A stretch of 64,000 nucleotides of DNA from Acinetobacter lwoffii (GCF_024129355.1 NZ_JAMXXP010000011.1:16675-80674); one strand, 5' to 3'; numbered from the stretch's first letter, positions 41,948 to 52,380 are shown. Made by a program: numbers and translations. Notes: generated by a model not told the origin, from the letters alone.

Positions 41948-42970
41948 TTATAAATTAATTACCACAGGACTCACTGCCTGAGAAATGCACAGTTTGATCT
42001 GGGTATTATTACCATGATCAATTTCACCAGTCAGGACATTTCGTACCGAACCACTGACCTTTGTACAGGAACAGGTATTGCAGATACCCATCCGGCAACC
42101 ATGTGCTGGTCGCAAGCCAGACTTTTCGGCACTTTCCAGTAAGTTGGACTGCGCCTGAAATTCCTGCTGTGATCTTAAAAACTGTACCGGCTGTGCTTTA
42201 ATTTTTTCATCGACCACAATCTGGAAATATTCTGAATGAAAATTGGATTTCAAATCCAGTTTATCGACGATGCGAAGTGCAGCTTTCATCATCCCGGCGG
42301 AGCCACAAGCATAAATTTTTCGTTCTGCAAAGTCTGGCACCAGCTTTTGCAATAAGCTCTGTGTCAGATGCTGCTGGTATTCCACAGTATTGAAATGGTG
42401 ATATTTCAAGTTTGGATGCATAAGAGCCAATGTTTTCAGTTCAGCATGAAAGGCATCATCTCGAGTGAAATAAATCAGGTCGATCTGTTCCAGAGATTGA
42501 ATGACTGCTTTTTGCAGCAAGGAGTAAATGGCGGTAATACCACTGCCTGAAGCCAGGAATAAAATCGGCTGCGTGGATTTTTGCAATGTGAACTCACCTT
42601 GCGGCTGTGAAATTTCTATCACGGCACCAATTTGCATCAGACTTAAGGCACGTGACACTTTGCCCTGCTGTTTAACCGCAATGATCAGATCGCCATTTTT
42701 TAATACCGTCACTACAGAATAATGTCGCTGATGACGTACGCCATCAAGTCTGACGGTCACTGCAATATTCTGGCCGGCCTGAAATGACTTGGCTTTAAAA
42801 TTATGATTTGGACGTAAGTGAATCTTGAAAAAGTCAGGGCTGATGGCTTGAATGCCCATAACGGCAGCCTTAACTTTTTTGATTGCCCAGGTTGGATGGA
42901 TTTTTTCACCAATAAAATCAATGAAATCTTCCCGGATCCAATGCGGCTGATAGGTTGGCATGCTTGTCAT
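41948..42970 (-). CDS. Ferredoxin-NADP reductase-like electron donor with [2Fe-2S] domain
   Basis: From the ATG at 42970 (AAGGGGATAAAA before it) the protein has 340 residues: an FAD domain (HQRHYSVVTV), an NAD(P) domain (PILFLASGSGITAIYSLL, KIYACGSAGMM) and a C-terminal plant-type ferredoxin with CRMGICNTCSC and a distal Cys near residue 330. It carries electrons from NAD(P)H to the desaturase downstream. The pairing is common in Acinetobacter. Confidence 0.92.
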   Translation of the reverse strand: MTSMPTYQPHWIREDFIDFIGEKIHPTWAIKKVKAAVMGIQAISPDFFKIHLRPNHNFKAKSFQAGQNIAVTVRLDGVRHQRHYSVVTVLKNGDLIIAVKQQGKVSRALSLMQIGAVIEISQPQGEFTLQKSTQPILFLASGSGITAIYSLLQKAVIQSLEQIDLIYFTRDDAFHAELKTLALMHPNLKYHHFNTVEYQQHLTQSLLQKLVPDFAERKIYACGSAGMMKAALRIVDKLDLKSNFHSEYFQIVVDEKIKAQPVQFLRSQQEFQAQSNLLESAEKSGLRPAHGCRMGICNTCSCTKVSGSVRNVLTGEIDHGNNTQIKLCISQAVSPVVINL

Positions 42971-43199
42971 TTTTATCCCCTTATCCGCAGACAGCTTCAT
43001 TAATGTACAACTGTCTAATTATTATATTGCTCAGGATAAAGAATTTTCACATTCAGACCATGTCAATACAGGTCAAATTATGTGCCTAAGCCATATAATA
43101 TGACTTTTTGTCGGACAATATCGTCTAAAAGTAGCGATCAAGGCGATATGGATTGAGAAAAAGCATTTTTAAATAGACAACGCTGCTTAGCCTGTACAT

Positions 43200-43234
43200 A
43201 AAAAAACTGACCTCTATTCGAGATCAGTTTTTTA
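43200..43234 (-). terminator. Terminator after acyl-CoA synthetase gene
   Basis: AAAAAACTGA-C-CTC pairs with GAG-A-TCAGTTTTTT (one internal mismatch) around TATTC, with a T-run on the minus strand. Confidence 0.8.
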
Positions 43235-43268
43235 ACTTCATGTTGGGATTTTCAGATTAAATGACGCT

Positions 43269-44906
43269 TTAACCTGCTGCCTGCTCCAAAAGAATAGTCC
43301 CATATAATTCACGCAGATCCTTTTTCAGCATTTTACCAGTACCACTGAGTGGGATCGTATCAACAAATACGACTCGGTCTGGAATCTGCCATTTGGCTAC
43401 CTTGTCCGCATAATATTCCAGCAGATCAGTTTCACTTAGCTGGCTATCCGGTTTTTTAATGGCAATCAATACCGGGCGCTCATCCCATTTAGGATGCTGG
43501 GCGGCAATTACGGCAGCCATCGCAATTTCCGGATGCCCCATGGCAATATTTTCCAGCTCCACCGATGAAATCCATTCTCCGCCAGACTTGATTAGATCTT
43601 TAGAACGGTCACTGAGTTTCATAAAGCCATCCTGATCCAGCGTAGCAATATCGCCGGTATCAAACCAGCCGTCAGCAGTCAAAGCTGATTCTTCCTTGCC
43701 GAAATAATGGCTGATGACCCAATGCCCTTTGACCTGTAAATTTCCTGTGGTCTGTCCATCACGTTCAATTTCGTGCGTCCCTTTTTCTGTATCAGTCAAA
43801 CGTAGGTCAACCCCGAATGGCGGACGGCCTTGGGACAGCCGAATCTGTAATTTTTCTTCATCAGACAGATGCAAATGTTTGGTCTTGAGCTGATTCGCTG
43901 TACCCAGTGGACTGATTTCCGTCATGCCCCAGGCATGGATCGTTTCACAATTAAACTGTTCTTTGAAAGCTCTTAGCATGGCCGGTGGACATGCCGATCC
44001 GCCCACTACATTCCGTTTTAGGCTTTCCAGTTTGGAGCCTGACTGGTTTGCGGCGGCAATCAAACCCTGCCAGATGGTCGGCACACCAAGTGCTACCGAA
44101 ACCTGATAATTATCAATCAGGTTGACCAGACTGGCGCCATCCAGGCCCGGTCCAGGAAGGACCAAAGTGCATCCCACCATCGCAGCGGCATACGGTGTGC
44201 CCCACGCATTCACATGGAACATCGGCACCACAGGCAACATAATGTCGGCAGCCGAGACATTTAAGGAATCAGGTAAAATGATGGCATAGCTATGTAATAC
44301 CGTAGAGCGATGGCTAAACAGCACACCTTTGGGATTGCCCGTGGTTCCTGATGTATAACACAGAGAGCTTGCCGAGTTTTCATCAAGTGTTGGCCACTCA
44401 AAATCTGCATTTTGGCCGGCAATCAGATCATCATAAAATTGTACTTCTGGTATCGCTTCTCTAACTGCCGGATCAGCTGCATCCAGACAGATAAAATGCT
44501 CGACTGAGCTCAACAGCGCTTTCACGGCTTTAATTAAAGGGACAAATGTTTTATCGAACAGCACCACGCGATCCGCAGCATCATTCATAATAAAAATCAG
44601 CTGTTCCGGAAATAAGCGCGGGTTAATGGTATGACAGACCAGGCCACTGCCAGAAATGGCATACCAGGACTCTAAATGGCGATGATTATTCCAGGCAATA
44701 GTCGCGACCCGATCTCCCTGCGCTAAGCCGAGTTGTTGTAATGCATTGGCAAAACGTTTCGAGTTTTGGTGAATTTCTCCCCAATTGGTCACTGTAATAC
44801 TGGTATCGGTATTTTTGGAAATTACCTCGGTATCGGCATGATAGCGTCCTGCATGTTCAATCATGCTGCTGATCAGTAAAGGCTGAAACATCATATTTCC
44901 GAGCAT
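43269..44906 (-). CDS. AMP-forming acyl-CoA synthetase (AlkK-like, medium/long chain)
   Basis: The 545-residue enzyme activates fatty acids to CoA thioesters. Adenylate-forming motifs are present: YTSGTTGNPKGVLFSHRS near residue 185, HAWGMTEISP near 335, GWFDTGDIATLD near 410, and the C-terminal GTGKMLKKDLR with the catalytic Lys. The ATG at 44906 follows AAGGAGTGGAGA. It is transcribed alone, next to the desaturase unit, so a role in fatty-acid uptake or remodelling is likely. Confidence 0.92.
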   Translation of the reverse strand: MLGNMMFQPLLISSMIEHAGRYHADTEVISKNTDTSITVTNWGEIHQNSKRFANALQQLGLAQGDRVATIAWNNHRHLESWYAISGSGLVCHTINPRLFPEQLIFIMNDAADRVVLFDKTFVPLIKAVKALLSSVEHFICLDAADPAVREAIPEVQFYDDLIAGQNADFEWPTLDENSASSLCYTSGTTGNPKGVLFSHRSTVLHSYAIILPDSLNVSAADIMLPVVPMFHVNAWGTPYAAAMVGCTLVLPGPGLDGASLVNLIDNYQVSVALGVPTIWQGLIAAANQSGSKLESLKRNVVGGSACPPAMLRAFKEQFNCETIHAWGMTEISPLGTANQLKTKHLHLSDEEKLQIRLSQGRPPFGVDLRLTDTEKGTHEIERDGQTTGNLQVKGHWVISHYFGKEESALTADGWFDTGDIATLDQDGFMKLSDRSKDLIKSGGEWISSVELENIAMGHPEIAMAAVIAAQHPKWDERPVLIAIKKPDSQLSETDLLEYYADKVAKWQIPDRVVFVDTIPLSGTGKMLKKDLRELYGTILLEQAAG

Positions 44907-45284
44907 TCTCCACTCCTTTGCGCTTGTTATTGGTCCGTATTTGCGTATCGTTGTTATAGTTGCATGATGGCTCGGTCTTAGACCGTCACTTACTTTTTAT
45001 CATCATGTGGACCGAATTTAGCAAGGAAATCTAACTTTGTAAGTATCGAATTGTGACAAATTAAGCCAAGTGACTGAGGCGTATAAAAATGGGAATACAA
45101 TTTATGTAGAGATAAAATTTCCACAGAAAATCTGAGATCTGATTTTCACTTTAATTGTCGTGCATCAAGACTCAAGCTTAAAAATAGAATGACAATAAGC
45201 CTAGTCCTCCCTTTTGTTATATTAAGCATCTTAAAATATGCTATAAATCAAAATAATTAGAACAGTTATAGTTCAAGAAAGTGT
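44907..45284. other. Spacer between acyl-CoA synthetase and MocR genes
   Basis: This 378-nt divergent spacer holds no gene. One perfect dyad, CGGTC-TTA-GACCG (44973-44985), lies 67 bp before the synthetase start and could be an operator for a TetR- or GntR-type repressor. Nothing else stands out. Confidence 0.4.
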
Positions 45285-46706
45285 ATGTATAAGTCTGAAA
45301 AACTGGCACAGAATATCCGTCAGATGATTGAAAATGGCGTATGGAAGGCACATGAAAAATTGCCTTCACTTCGCGAACAGACCCAATTATCTGGTTATAG
45401 CCTGATGACTGTACTCAATGCTTATCAGGAACTTGAAGCGCAAGGGCTGCTCTATGCCAAAGACAAATCGGGCTATTACGTTGCAGAACACACTCAAGCA
45501 CTGCTCAATAGCAAACAGTCCACCCAGATTGGTTTAAATCCTAAAATTCAAATCAATTCGGTGGTATTTAATTATTTAAAATCGACTCAGTCAGCCGAAA
45601 TTGTACCTTTTGGTTCAGCCTTTCCCAATGCAGAGCTGTTATATAACGCCAAATTTATGCAAATTCTGGCACAGCAGGCCAAAAGAAAAAGCAGTTACAA
45701 CAATCAGAATCATATGCCGCCTGGCAATCAGGACTTGCGGCAACTGATTGCCAACCGTTATCAATTGCAAGGGATTACCTGCAATCCGGATGACATTGTC
45801 ATTACGTCCGGCGCACTAGAAGCACTGAATCTATCTTTACAGGCCTTAACTCAACCCGGTGATTTTATTCTGTTGCAGCAAACCATATTTTATGGCGCTT
45901 GGCAGGCAGCCGAACGTCTGGGATTACAGGTGATTACGATTCCAGAACATCCACAGTTTGGCTTTGATCTGGAATCATTTGAACAGGCTTTAAAACAGTA
46001 TCCGATCAAGGTTTGCTGGCTGATGCTGAATGCCCATAATCCGATTGGTTTTACCGTCAGTTCTGAAATCAAACAGAGAATCGCGGAACTTTTGTATGAA
46101 TATCAGGTGTATTTAATCGAAGATGATGTTTATCAGGAATTAAATTATGGTGTAGCCAAGCCGTTACCCGTTAAATATTTTGATCAACATCAGATGGTGC
46201 TGCACTGTGCCTCATTTTCGAAAACGCTGGGAATGGGCGCACGTGTCGGCTGGGTGTATGCCGGTCCATTTTCCGATGCCATTCAGCACTTACAGCTCAT
46301 GAGCACTTTAACGGTCAGCCCCTTACTTCAAAATGCGCTGGTCGAATTTATTTCACATCATCATTATGAAAAACATTTGCGGCATTTAAGGCAGCATCTG
46401 GAAAAATATAAAAAGAAATTTTATCAGGAACTTAAAGCACGTTTGGGAAGCATCTGTGAAATTTACTATTATTCAAGTGGTTATTTTCTCTGGATTGAAT
46501 TACCTAAAGAAGTCGATGCCCAGCAGCTCTATGAACAATTACTTCAACAACATATTTCAATTGCCCCTGCACTGCTGTTTAAGCCTGAGCCTGCAAGCCA
46601 ACATTATATTCGCCTGAATTGTTCGTTTGAATGGACAGCCAAGATTGAAGATGCAGTCAATCTGCTGGCAGAAACCATTCTTCAAAATAGCAAAAGCGCG
46701 GATTAA
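45285..46706 (+). CDS. MocR-type GntR regulator with aminotransferase domain
   Basis: The 473-residue protein has a GntR winged helix in the first 70 residues (KLPSLREQTQLSGYSLMTVLNAYQELEAQGLL, in parts) and a class-I aminotransferase fold after about residue 110. The PLP-binding lysine is in SFSKTLGMGARVGWV near residue 315; LNAHNPIGFTV and EDDVYQELNYG are other PLP-site blocks. Such regulators usually sense an amine or a B6 vitamer; the target is unknown. Confidence 0.92.
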   Translation: MYKSEKLAQNIRQMIENGVWKAHEKLPSLREQTQLSGYSLMTVLNAYQELEAQGLLYAKDKSGYYVAEHTQALLNSKQSTQIGLNPKIQINSVVFNYLKSTQSAEIVPFGSAFPNAELLYNAKFMQILAQQAKRKSSYNNQNHMPPGNQDLRQLIANRYQLQGITCNPDDIVITSGALEALNLSLQALTQPGDFILLQQTIFYGAWQAAERLGLQVITIPEHPQFGFDLESFEQALKQYPIKVCWLMLNAHNPIGFTVSSEIKQRIAELLYEYQVYLIEDDVYQELNYGVAKPLPVKYFDQHQMVLHCASFSKTLGMGARVGWVYAGPFSDAIQHLQLMSTLTVSPLLQNALVEFISHHHYEKHLRHLRQHLEKYKKKFYQELKARLGSICEIYYYSSGYFLWIELPKEVDAQQLYEQLLQQHISIAPALLFKPEPASQHYIRLNCSFEWTAKIEDAVNLLAETILQNSKSAD

Positions 46707-46754
46707 TTCATCCACGCTTCTGTTACAGATCAGACTCTCTCATTGAAAGAAGTC

Positions 46755-48074
46755 TTAGAAGTTGTAAATAGCAACCGCATTAATTCGGTTGTCTTCACCT
46801 TTTGTACTGCCATTTGGTGCAGCACCCAATGCTTCACGTTCGCCATAGACATATTCCAGGCCGAAACTCAGCGGTTTTGTAGGGTTATAGAACACATTGG
46901 CCCAAGTCTGCCAAAGGTCTTTGTTCACTGCTGTTAGATTCAGACCAGGAGCAGCCAAATAACCAGTATCCTGATCAAAATTCATATAGCCATAACCCAA
47001 TGTACCGCGCAATTTGTCATTAAACTGCTGGGTTAGGCCGACTGAAATTGAATCAAATTCGCTTTGTAATAAATCGCCATTTGCAGCAATCACACCCGTA
47101 TTGGCATAAGACACAAAGCTGCTATCGCCTTTCACATGGTAATAGTCGGCTTTGAGCGTTGTACCCGGCACAACATCATACTTGGCACCTAAACCTACAC
47201 CCCATGCCATTTTTTCATCTTCATTGACACGCTTTTCATTCCCCATCGCACGGGCACTGACTGTAAGATTATCAGCAAATTTATGATTTAAACGTGCTGT
47301 TAAAGCAGGTAGACGTTGTTTAATACCAGTAATGGTTGCATCTTTAGGATCTTCTACTGCAAATACCAGATTGGTTTCAGGACTGATGGTGCTGGTATAA
47401 CGAACTTGTGGTGTCCGTTTAATTGAACCGCCAGCGTAAACCAATGCATCTACAGTTTCTGGAATATAATCTGGCACCGCAAAGTTCGACCAGGTTTGAC
47501 CGATCAACCAGTTGGCATAGCTGATATAAGCATGACGGATACGCAAATTATCAAAGCTTGCGCCGCCCAGAAAATCCACTTCAACTTTACCGCTTAAAGC
47601 TTTATCTCCAGCACCGACTGGTGCTTTAAAATCCATGCCTAAACGGGTTGCAGCCAGAGTAGATTTAAATTCATCACTACGCTCACCGACACCTTCTAAA
47701 GGTACCGCATTAATCTGGTTATACATACGTGCTGCTGAACCACCTTCAGCCTGATAAGAGGCATCGGCACGAATATTTCCATAAAGATTAAATTCGGCAC
47801 CACTGGCAATTTTCATGACAGGTTTGCTTGCTGGAGCGGGTGTTGCTGCAACATGTGCTGTGACCACGGCCGTCTGTCTTTGCTGTTGCTCAACTAGTGC
47901 GCGTAGAGCCTGAACTTCTTGGCGCAGTTGTTCAATTTCCTGCTGATTCGACTGAGCTGAGGTTTGTGCTTGAGTCGACAAGCTGATGCCCCCTAAACTC
48001 ATTGCCATCATGCTCATCAGAACTGTGCGTTTGAATGTGATTGTTGGTTGATTAAATAATTGTGTCGTGTTCAT
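46755..48074 (-). CDS. benP: DcaP/BenP-like outer-membrane porin
   Basis: From the ATG at 48074 the protein has 439 residues. A signal peptide ends at STQAQ, followed by a short coiled coil (QQEIEQLRQEVQALRALVEQ), which forms the periplasmic trimer stalk of DcaP porins, then a beta-barrel rich in alternating strands that ends in aromatic Phe (AVAIYNF). It lies 108 nt downstream of the BenK-type transporter gene, as benKP do in A. baylyi, so it probably admits benzoate or related acids. The gene symbol is by context. Confidence 0.8.
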   Translation of the reverse strand: MNTTQLFNQPTITFKRTVLMSMMAMSLGGISLSTQAQTSAQSNQQEIEQLRQEVQALRALVEQQQRQTAVVTAHVAATPAPASKPVMKIASGAEFNLYGNIRADASYQAEGGSAARMYNQINAVPLEGVGERSDEFKSTLAATRLGMDFKAPVGAGDKALSGKVEVDFLGGASFDNLRIRHAYISYANWLIGQTWSNFAVPDYIPETVDALVYAGGSIKRTPQVRYTSTISPETNLVFAVEDPKDATITGIKQRLPALTARLNHKFADNLTVSARAMGNEKRVNEDEKMAWGVGLGAKYDVVPGTTLKADYYHVKGDSSFVSYANTGVIAANGDLLQSEFDSISVGLTQQFNDKLRGTLGYGYMNFDQDTGYLAAPGLNLTAVNKDLWQTWANVFYNPTKPLSFGLEYVYGEREALGAAPNGSTKGEDNRINAVAIYNF

Positions 48075-48182
48075 CCTAAACTCGCTTTTTATTATGCGTT
48101 TCGATTCTAGCAACAGATCACCACCCGTTACGATGGCGATCTATATCATTGGGAATATTATCTTTATTGATTGAAATCTAAC

Positions 48183-49556
48183 TTAATGTGTCGCTTCTTT
48201 TGCCAATGGATTCGGCTTCACATCAGGTGTTGCAAGGGCTTGGCCATCTACGGAAGTTTTTAAGTTCACCAGGAAAATTGCCAGCGCAGCGATTACGCCA
48301 GGAATCGCAATTGCAAAGAAGTTCATTTGATGCGGTAAATTCATGGTTAATAAAGCACCAGTGAGTACCGGCCCAACAATTGCACCAATACGTCCAATAC
48401 CTGATGCCCAGCCCATACCGGTAGAACGTACTGTCGATGGATAATACTGCGCCACGAAGGTATAGAGCAGAATTTGTGAGCCAATCGTTGCAGCGCCTGC
48501 TACAGCAATCAAGGTATACAGAACGAATTGTGGACTGTTAAAACCAAGCAGAATCAATGCAATGGCACCACATAAGAACATGATAGTCAGCACTTTTTTG
48601 ATATGGAATTTATCTGCGAGATATCCACCACCAATGGCACCTACCATACCGCCAATATTCAGTGCGAACAGGAAGATCATACTTGCACCCAGCGAGTATC
48701 CTGCCTGAATCATCAGTTTTGGCAACCAGCTACCCAAGGCGTAGACCATCAACAGGCACATAAAGAATGCCAGCCAGAACATAAAGGTACTGAAACTACG
48801 GCCTTGTTGAAAGAGTGCTTTTAATGGTGCCTCATCCCCTTTTTGTACTTCATTCAGTACAAACTGGGTGTCACTGTTGATGACCTGTGTCGGAGAAATT
48901 TTCTGAATAATAGTGTGTGCTTGAGCCGTCTGTTGCTTGTTGGTCAGGTACATCAGGGATTCTGGCAGATATTTCCATAGAATCGGCAAGATGAGCAATG
49001 GAACGCCTGCAAGCAGGAACATGATTTTCCAGCCAAATTGTGGCACCAACCATGCACCTAATAACGCAGAAGTCATCCCGCCAATGGCATAACCACTAAA
49101 CATCAGGGCAACCAATGTACTGCGGATGCGTTTAGGCGCATATTCGGTCATCAATGCCACGACGTTAGGCATGACACCGCCAATTCCAAGGCCAGCCAGG
49201 AAACGTAAAATTCCGAACTCGACTGGTGATGTAGCAAAGGCACCGATAAAAGTAAATCCACTAAAAATGGCCACACAGATCATGATGGTTTTTTTACGGC
49301 CAAGTTTATCGGACAAGGTTCCGAAACTCATGGCACCGAACATCATCCCGAATAAGGCAGTACTGGCCAGCATTCCCGCTTGTACCGCACTTAGCGACCA
49401 TTCTTGCATCAGTAGCGGCAACGCCACTCCATAGATGACCAGGTCATAACCGTCAAAAATAATGATCAGCAAACACCAGATCAAAATACCCCAGTGAAAG
49501 GGTGTGAATTTCGCTTCATCAATCAGCGTATTTATATTCACTTTATTTGTAGACAT
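48183..49556 (-). CDS. benK: Aromatic acid:H+ symporter (MFS, AAHS family), BenK-like
   Basis: The 457-residue inner-membrane protein has 12 predicted helices and the AAHS hallmarks DGYDLVIYGVALP in helix 1 and GTLSDKLGRKKT in the cytoplasmic loop, with RFLAGLGIGGVMPN in helix 4. The ATG at 49556 follows GGAGGTGG; an in-frame GTG lies at 49562. It imports benzoate or muconate. The BenM-like half-matched dyad at 49645-49659 lies upstream, pointing to control by the same regulator. Confidence 0.88.
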   Translation of the reverse strand: MSTNKVNINTLIDEAKFTPFHWGILIWCLLIIIFDGYDLVIYGVALPLLMQEWSLSAVQAGMLASTALFGMMFGAMSFGTLSDKLGRKKTIMICVAIFSGFTFIGAFATSPVEFGILRFLAGLGIGGVMPNVVALMTEYAPKRIRSTLVALMFSGYAIGGMTSALLGAWLVPQFGWKIMFLLAGVPLLILPILWKYLPESLMYLTNKQQTAQAHTIIQKISPTQVINSDTQFVLNEVQKGDEAPLKALFQQGRSFSTFMFWLAFFMCLLMVYALGSWLPKLMIQAGYSLGASMIFLFALNIGGMVGAIGGGYLADKFHIKKVLTIMFLCGAIALILLGFNSPQFVLYTLIAVAGAATIGSQILLYTFVAQYYPSTVRSTGMGWASGIGRIGAIVGPVLTGALLTMNLPHQMNFFAIAIPGVIAALAIFLVNLKTSVDGQALATPDVKPNPLAKEATH

Positions 49557-49644
49557 CTCCACCTCCTAATTGTGAAGTTCAACTTATGCTGCTCACAATG
49601 CAGAAAATAGGAAAAAATGTCTAAAACTGAATAGGCATGGCTTT

Positions 49645-49659
49645 ATACCTATAAGGTCT
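49645..49659 (-). promoter_or_regulatory. Possible BenM/CatM site upstream of benK
   Basis: ATAC-CTATAAG-GTCT matches the ATAC-N7-GTAT consensus at seven of eight defined bases, 89 bp before the benK start. Confidence 0.45.
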
Positions 49660-49785
49660 GGGTAAAATTAAACTATTCAATTAATTAATAAATATATTAT
49701 TCAATCATGAAGTTTTCTAAAACAGGTTGTTTTTATCACGTCCTCATAGGTTTTGGCGCTATATCATTCGCACAATTTTTAGCGA

Positions 49786-50697
49786 TTAAAATACCGATCG
49801 ATCGTATTTTAGCGCTTCAAGATCATAGACTTGATATACCGCATCAAACAGGTAACGAATGTATTCGCTTTCATCCATATTGCGCATGGCCATAAAGACA
49901 GGACTCACTGCAAAAGCATCTGCTAGAGGTACAAAGTTGAGATGGGCTAATTTAATGTTTTGCGCACTTTCCGGCACGATGCAGACGCCTTCTCCGGCAG
50001 CGACAAAGCCCAGTGCCAGCTGTAACTCACGGACAATCCGGATATTTTTCGGTTCCAGACCATACTCGGAAAATATGCCACGAACTTGGGTAGAGAAATT
50101 TGCCTTTCCAGTATTCGGATATAAGAACAGATGCTGATCGACCAGTTCAGATAAATGTATATTTTCACGATGAGCCAGTACATGACTTGAATGAGCCGCC
50201 ACTACTAGGCGTTCTTCACGCAGCAACACCCGTTTCACTGCTGGATCTGAAATTCTCAAGCGTCCAAAACCGACATCAATTCTTCCCTCTTTCAGCGCCT
50301 GAATCTGTTCATAGGTATTCATTTCCATCATCTCGATTTTGAGATAAGGATGCTGCTGCTTAAATAAAAATAAAATCCGTGACAGCAAACCAAACAGTAA
50401 AGAGCCAACAAAACCGATGGTTATGGTGCGATCAGCAATGCCAATCCGTTTGGTCATCGATTTTATTTCTTCAGCATTAGACAAAAGTTTAACAGCGTGC
50501 TGATAGAAAAATTGACCGGCTTCGGTGGTTTTTAGCGGGCGGCTACCACGCTCAAATAGCTGAATATCGAGCTCTTGCTCTAGATTTTGGATTTGTCGGC
50601 TCAAAGGTGGTTGAGCAATAAACAGTTTTTCTGCCGCCTTGGTAAAACTTTGTTCTTCGACGACTGCGACAAAGTAACGCAAATGCCTGAGTTCCAT
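49786..50697 (-). CDS. benM: BenM-type LysR regulator of benzoate/catechol genes
   Basis: The 303-residue LysR protein starts MELRHLRYFVAVVEEQSFTK, very close to A. baylyi BenM. Two residues that let BenM respond to benzoate as well as muconate, Arg160 and Tyr293, are present (Arg160 in VKRVLLR and Tyr291 in QVY); CatM has other residues there. The effector-cleft blocks IGFVGSLLFGLL and LALGFVAAGEG are also present. It diverges from catB over a 115-bp spacer with two operator dyads, and appears to be the only regulator of the merged ben-cat cluster. Confidence 0.92.
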   Translation of the reverse strand: MELRHLRYFVAVVEEQSFTKAAEKLFIAQPPLSRQIQNLEQELDIQLFERGSRPLKTTEAGQFFYQHAVKLLSNAEEIKSMTKRIGIADRTITIGFVGSLLFGLLSRILFLFKQQHPYLKIEMMEMNTYEQIQALKEGRIDVGFGRLRISDPAVKRVLLREERLVVAAHSSHVLAHRENIHLSELVDQHLFLYPNTGKANFSTQVRGIFSEYGLEPKNIRIVRELQLALGFVAAGEGVCIVPESAQNIKLAHLNFVPLADAFAVSPVFMAMRNMDESEYIRYLFDAVYQVYDLEALKYDRSVF

Positions 50698-50705
50698 ATT
50701 CCTGC

Positions 50706-50772
50706 ATACCTTTAAAGTATAAAAAAATGCTAAATCGATCTTAGACCAATCAACATTATTCTTTTAAGGTAT
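50706..50772. promoter_or_regulatory. BenM operator region between benM and catB
   Basis: A perfect site ATAC-CTTTAAA-GTAT (50706-50720) lies next to the benM start, and a second, imperfect dyad ATTC-TTTTAAG-GTAT lies at 50758-50772 near the catB promoter. A strong site plus a weak site is the known BenM/CatM operator layout, allowing autoregulation and muconate-dependent activation of catB. Confidence 0.8.
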
Positions 50773-50812
50773 ATCAAGTCAAAACATTAAAGCAAGAATG
50801 TGAAGCGTAATT

Positions 50813-51922
50813 ATGTATAAGTCAGTTGAAACCTTGCTGGTAGAAATTCCAACCATTCGCCCTCACAAGATGGCAGTGGCGACGATGCAAACCCAGACCC
50901 TGGTATTGGTCAAAATCACCACTGAAGATGGTTACATCGGTTGGGGTGAAGCAACAACTATCGGTGGCTTAGGTTATGGTGATGAAAGCCCGGAAAGCGT
51001 AAAAGTTAATATTGAAACTTATTTTGCGCCTCTTTTAAAAACATTATCCGGTTTAAATGTTGCACAGACATTACAAGCAATCAAAAAGAATATTAATGGT
51101 AACCGTTTTGCCAAATGTGCGATTCAGACTGCACTTTTAGACATTCAGGCACAACGTTTAGGTTTGCCATTAAGCGAAGTCCTCGGTGGCCGCTTACGTG
51201 ACAGTATTCCAGTTCTTTGGGTATTGGCTTCTGGCAATACCGAAAAAGATATTGCGGAAGCAGAGAAAATGGTTGCGGCAAAACGTCACAACATTTTCAA
51301 ACTGAAAATCGGTTCGCGTCCGGTAGAAGAAGATGTTGAACATGTGCTGGCAATTAAGAAAGCCTTAGGCAAAGACGTTTCAATCCGTGTGGATGTGAAC
51401 CGTGCCTGGTCAGAACTGGAAGCGATTAAAGGCATTCAGTTATTGCAAGATGGCGGTGTTGATCTGATTGAACAGCCATGTGCAATTGATAACCTGGATG
51501 CCATGCGCCGTCTGACCCGACGTTTTGATGTTGCCATCATGGCAGACGAATCGTTAATGGGCCCGCACTCAGCGTATGAGATTGCCAAACAAAACGGTTC
51601 ATCTGTTTTTGCAGTCAAAGTTGCCCAGTCGGGTGGCCTGATTGAAGGTTGCGAAGTAGGCAAGATTGCCAAACTTGCAGGTATTGACCTGTATGGCGGC
51701 ACCATGCTGGAAGGCCCGGTAGGCACAATTGCTTCGGCACATGTGTTCTCTACTTTTGAAAGTCTGGCGTTCGGTACCGAGCTGTTTGGTCCTCTACTGC
51801 TGACTGAAGATATTTTGAAAACCCCACTCAACTATCAAAACTTTGAACTTGAGATTCCGAAAGGACCAGGTCTGGGGATTGAGTTGGATGAAAACAAGAT
51901 TGACAACTTGCGTCGTCAGTAA
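50813..51922 (+). CDS. catB: Muconate cycloisomerase
   Basis: The 369-residue enolase-superfamily enzyme converts cis,cis-muconate to muconolactone. It has the catalytic KLKIG lysine near residue 167, RVDVNRAW and EQPCAIDN metal-ligand blocks, MADES and the second lysine in AVKVAQSGG near 272. It is the first gene of the plus-strand run; catC follows 13 nt on. Confidence 0.96.
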   Translation: MYKSVETLLVEIPTIRPHKMAVATMQTQTLVLVKITTEDGYIGWGEATTIGGLGYGDESPESVKVNIETYFAPLLKTLSGLNVAQTLQAIKKNINGNRFAKCAIQTALLDIQAQRLGLPLSEVLGGRLRDSIPVLWVLASGNTEKDIAEAEKMVAAKRHNIFKLKIGSRPVEEDVEHVLAIKKALGKDVSIRVDVNRAWSELEAIKGIQLLQDGGVDLIEQPCAIDNLDAMRRLTRRFDVAIMADESLMGPHSAYEIAKQNGSSVFAVKVAQSGGLIEGCEVGKIAKLAGIDLYGGTMLEGPVGTIASAHVFSTFESLAFGTELFGPLLLTEDILKTPLNYQNFELEIPKGPGLGIELDENKIDNLRRQ

Positions 51923-51935
51923 TTAGGAGAAACCC

Positions 51936-52226
51936 ATGCTTTTTCACGTACGTATGGATGTAAACATTCCACGTGATCTGCCAGTTGAACAGGCAAACGA
52001 AATTAAGGCTGTTGAAAAGGCTTATTCACAGGAATTACAGCGTCAAGGCAAATGGCGTCATATCTGGCGCATCACGGGCCAGTACTCAAACATCAGTATT
52101 TTTGATGTTGAAAGCAATGAAGAGTTGCACAACCTGTTACAAGGCTTGCCTCTCTATCCTTATATGAACATTGAAGTAATGGCATTAAACCGTCACCCAT
52201 CTTCAGTTCGAGATGACGACAGTTGA
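51936..52226 (+). CDS. catC: Muconolactone delta-isomerase
   Basis: The 96-residue protein (MLFHVRMDVNIPRDLP, WRITGQYSNISIFDV, LPLYPYM) matches CatC, which turns muconolactone into 3-oxoadipate enol-lactone in a decameric complex. AGGAGAAACCC precedes the ATG. About 150 nt of non-coding sequence follow before catA, with no BenM site or clear terminator. Confidence 0.95.
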   Translation: MLFHVRMDVNIPRDLPVEQANEIKAVEKAYSQELQRQGKWRHIWRITGQYSNISIFDVESNEELHNLLQGLPLYPYMNIEVMALNRHPSSVRDDDS

Positions 52227-52380
52227 TTGAATGAGCGGATTGGGAGTCACCGGATTCCCCTTCCAAATCGAAAACAGAGGGTACCTCAACAAGGATTGTG
52301 GCCAGCCAGATTTAGCCAGCCAATGAAAGCTAAAAAAGTGCGCCACTAAAAGATGAAAGACATACTTTAGGAGCAATAGT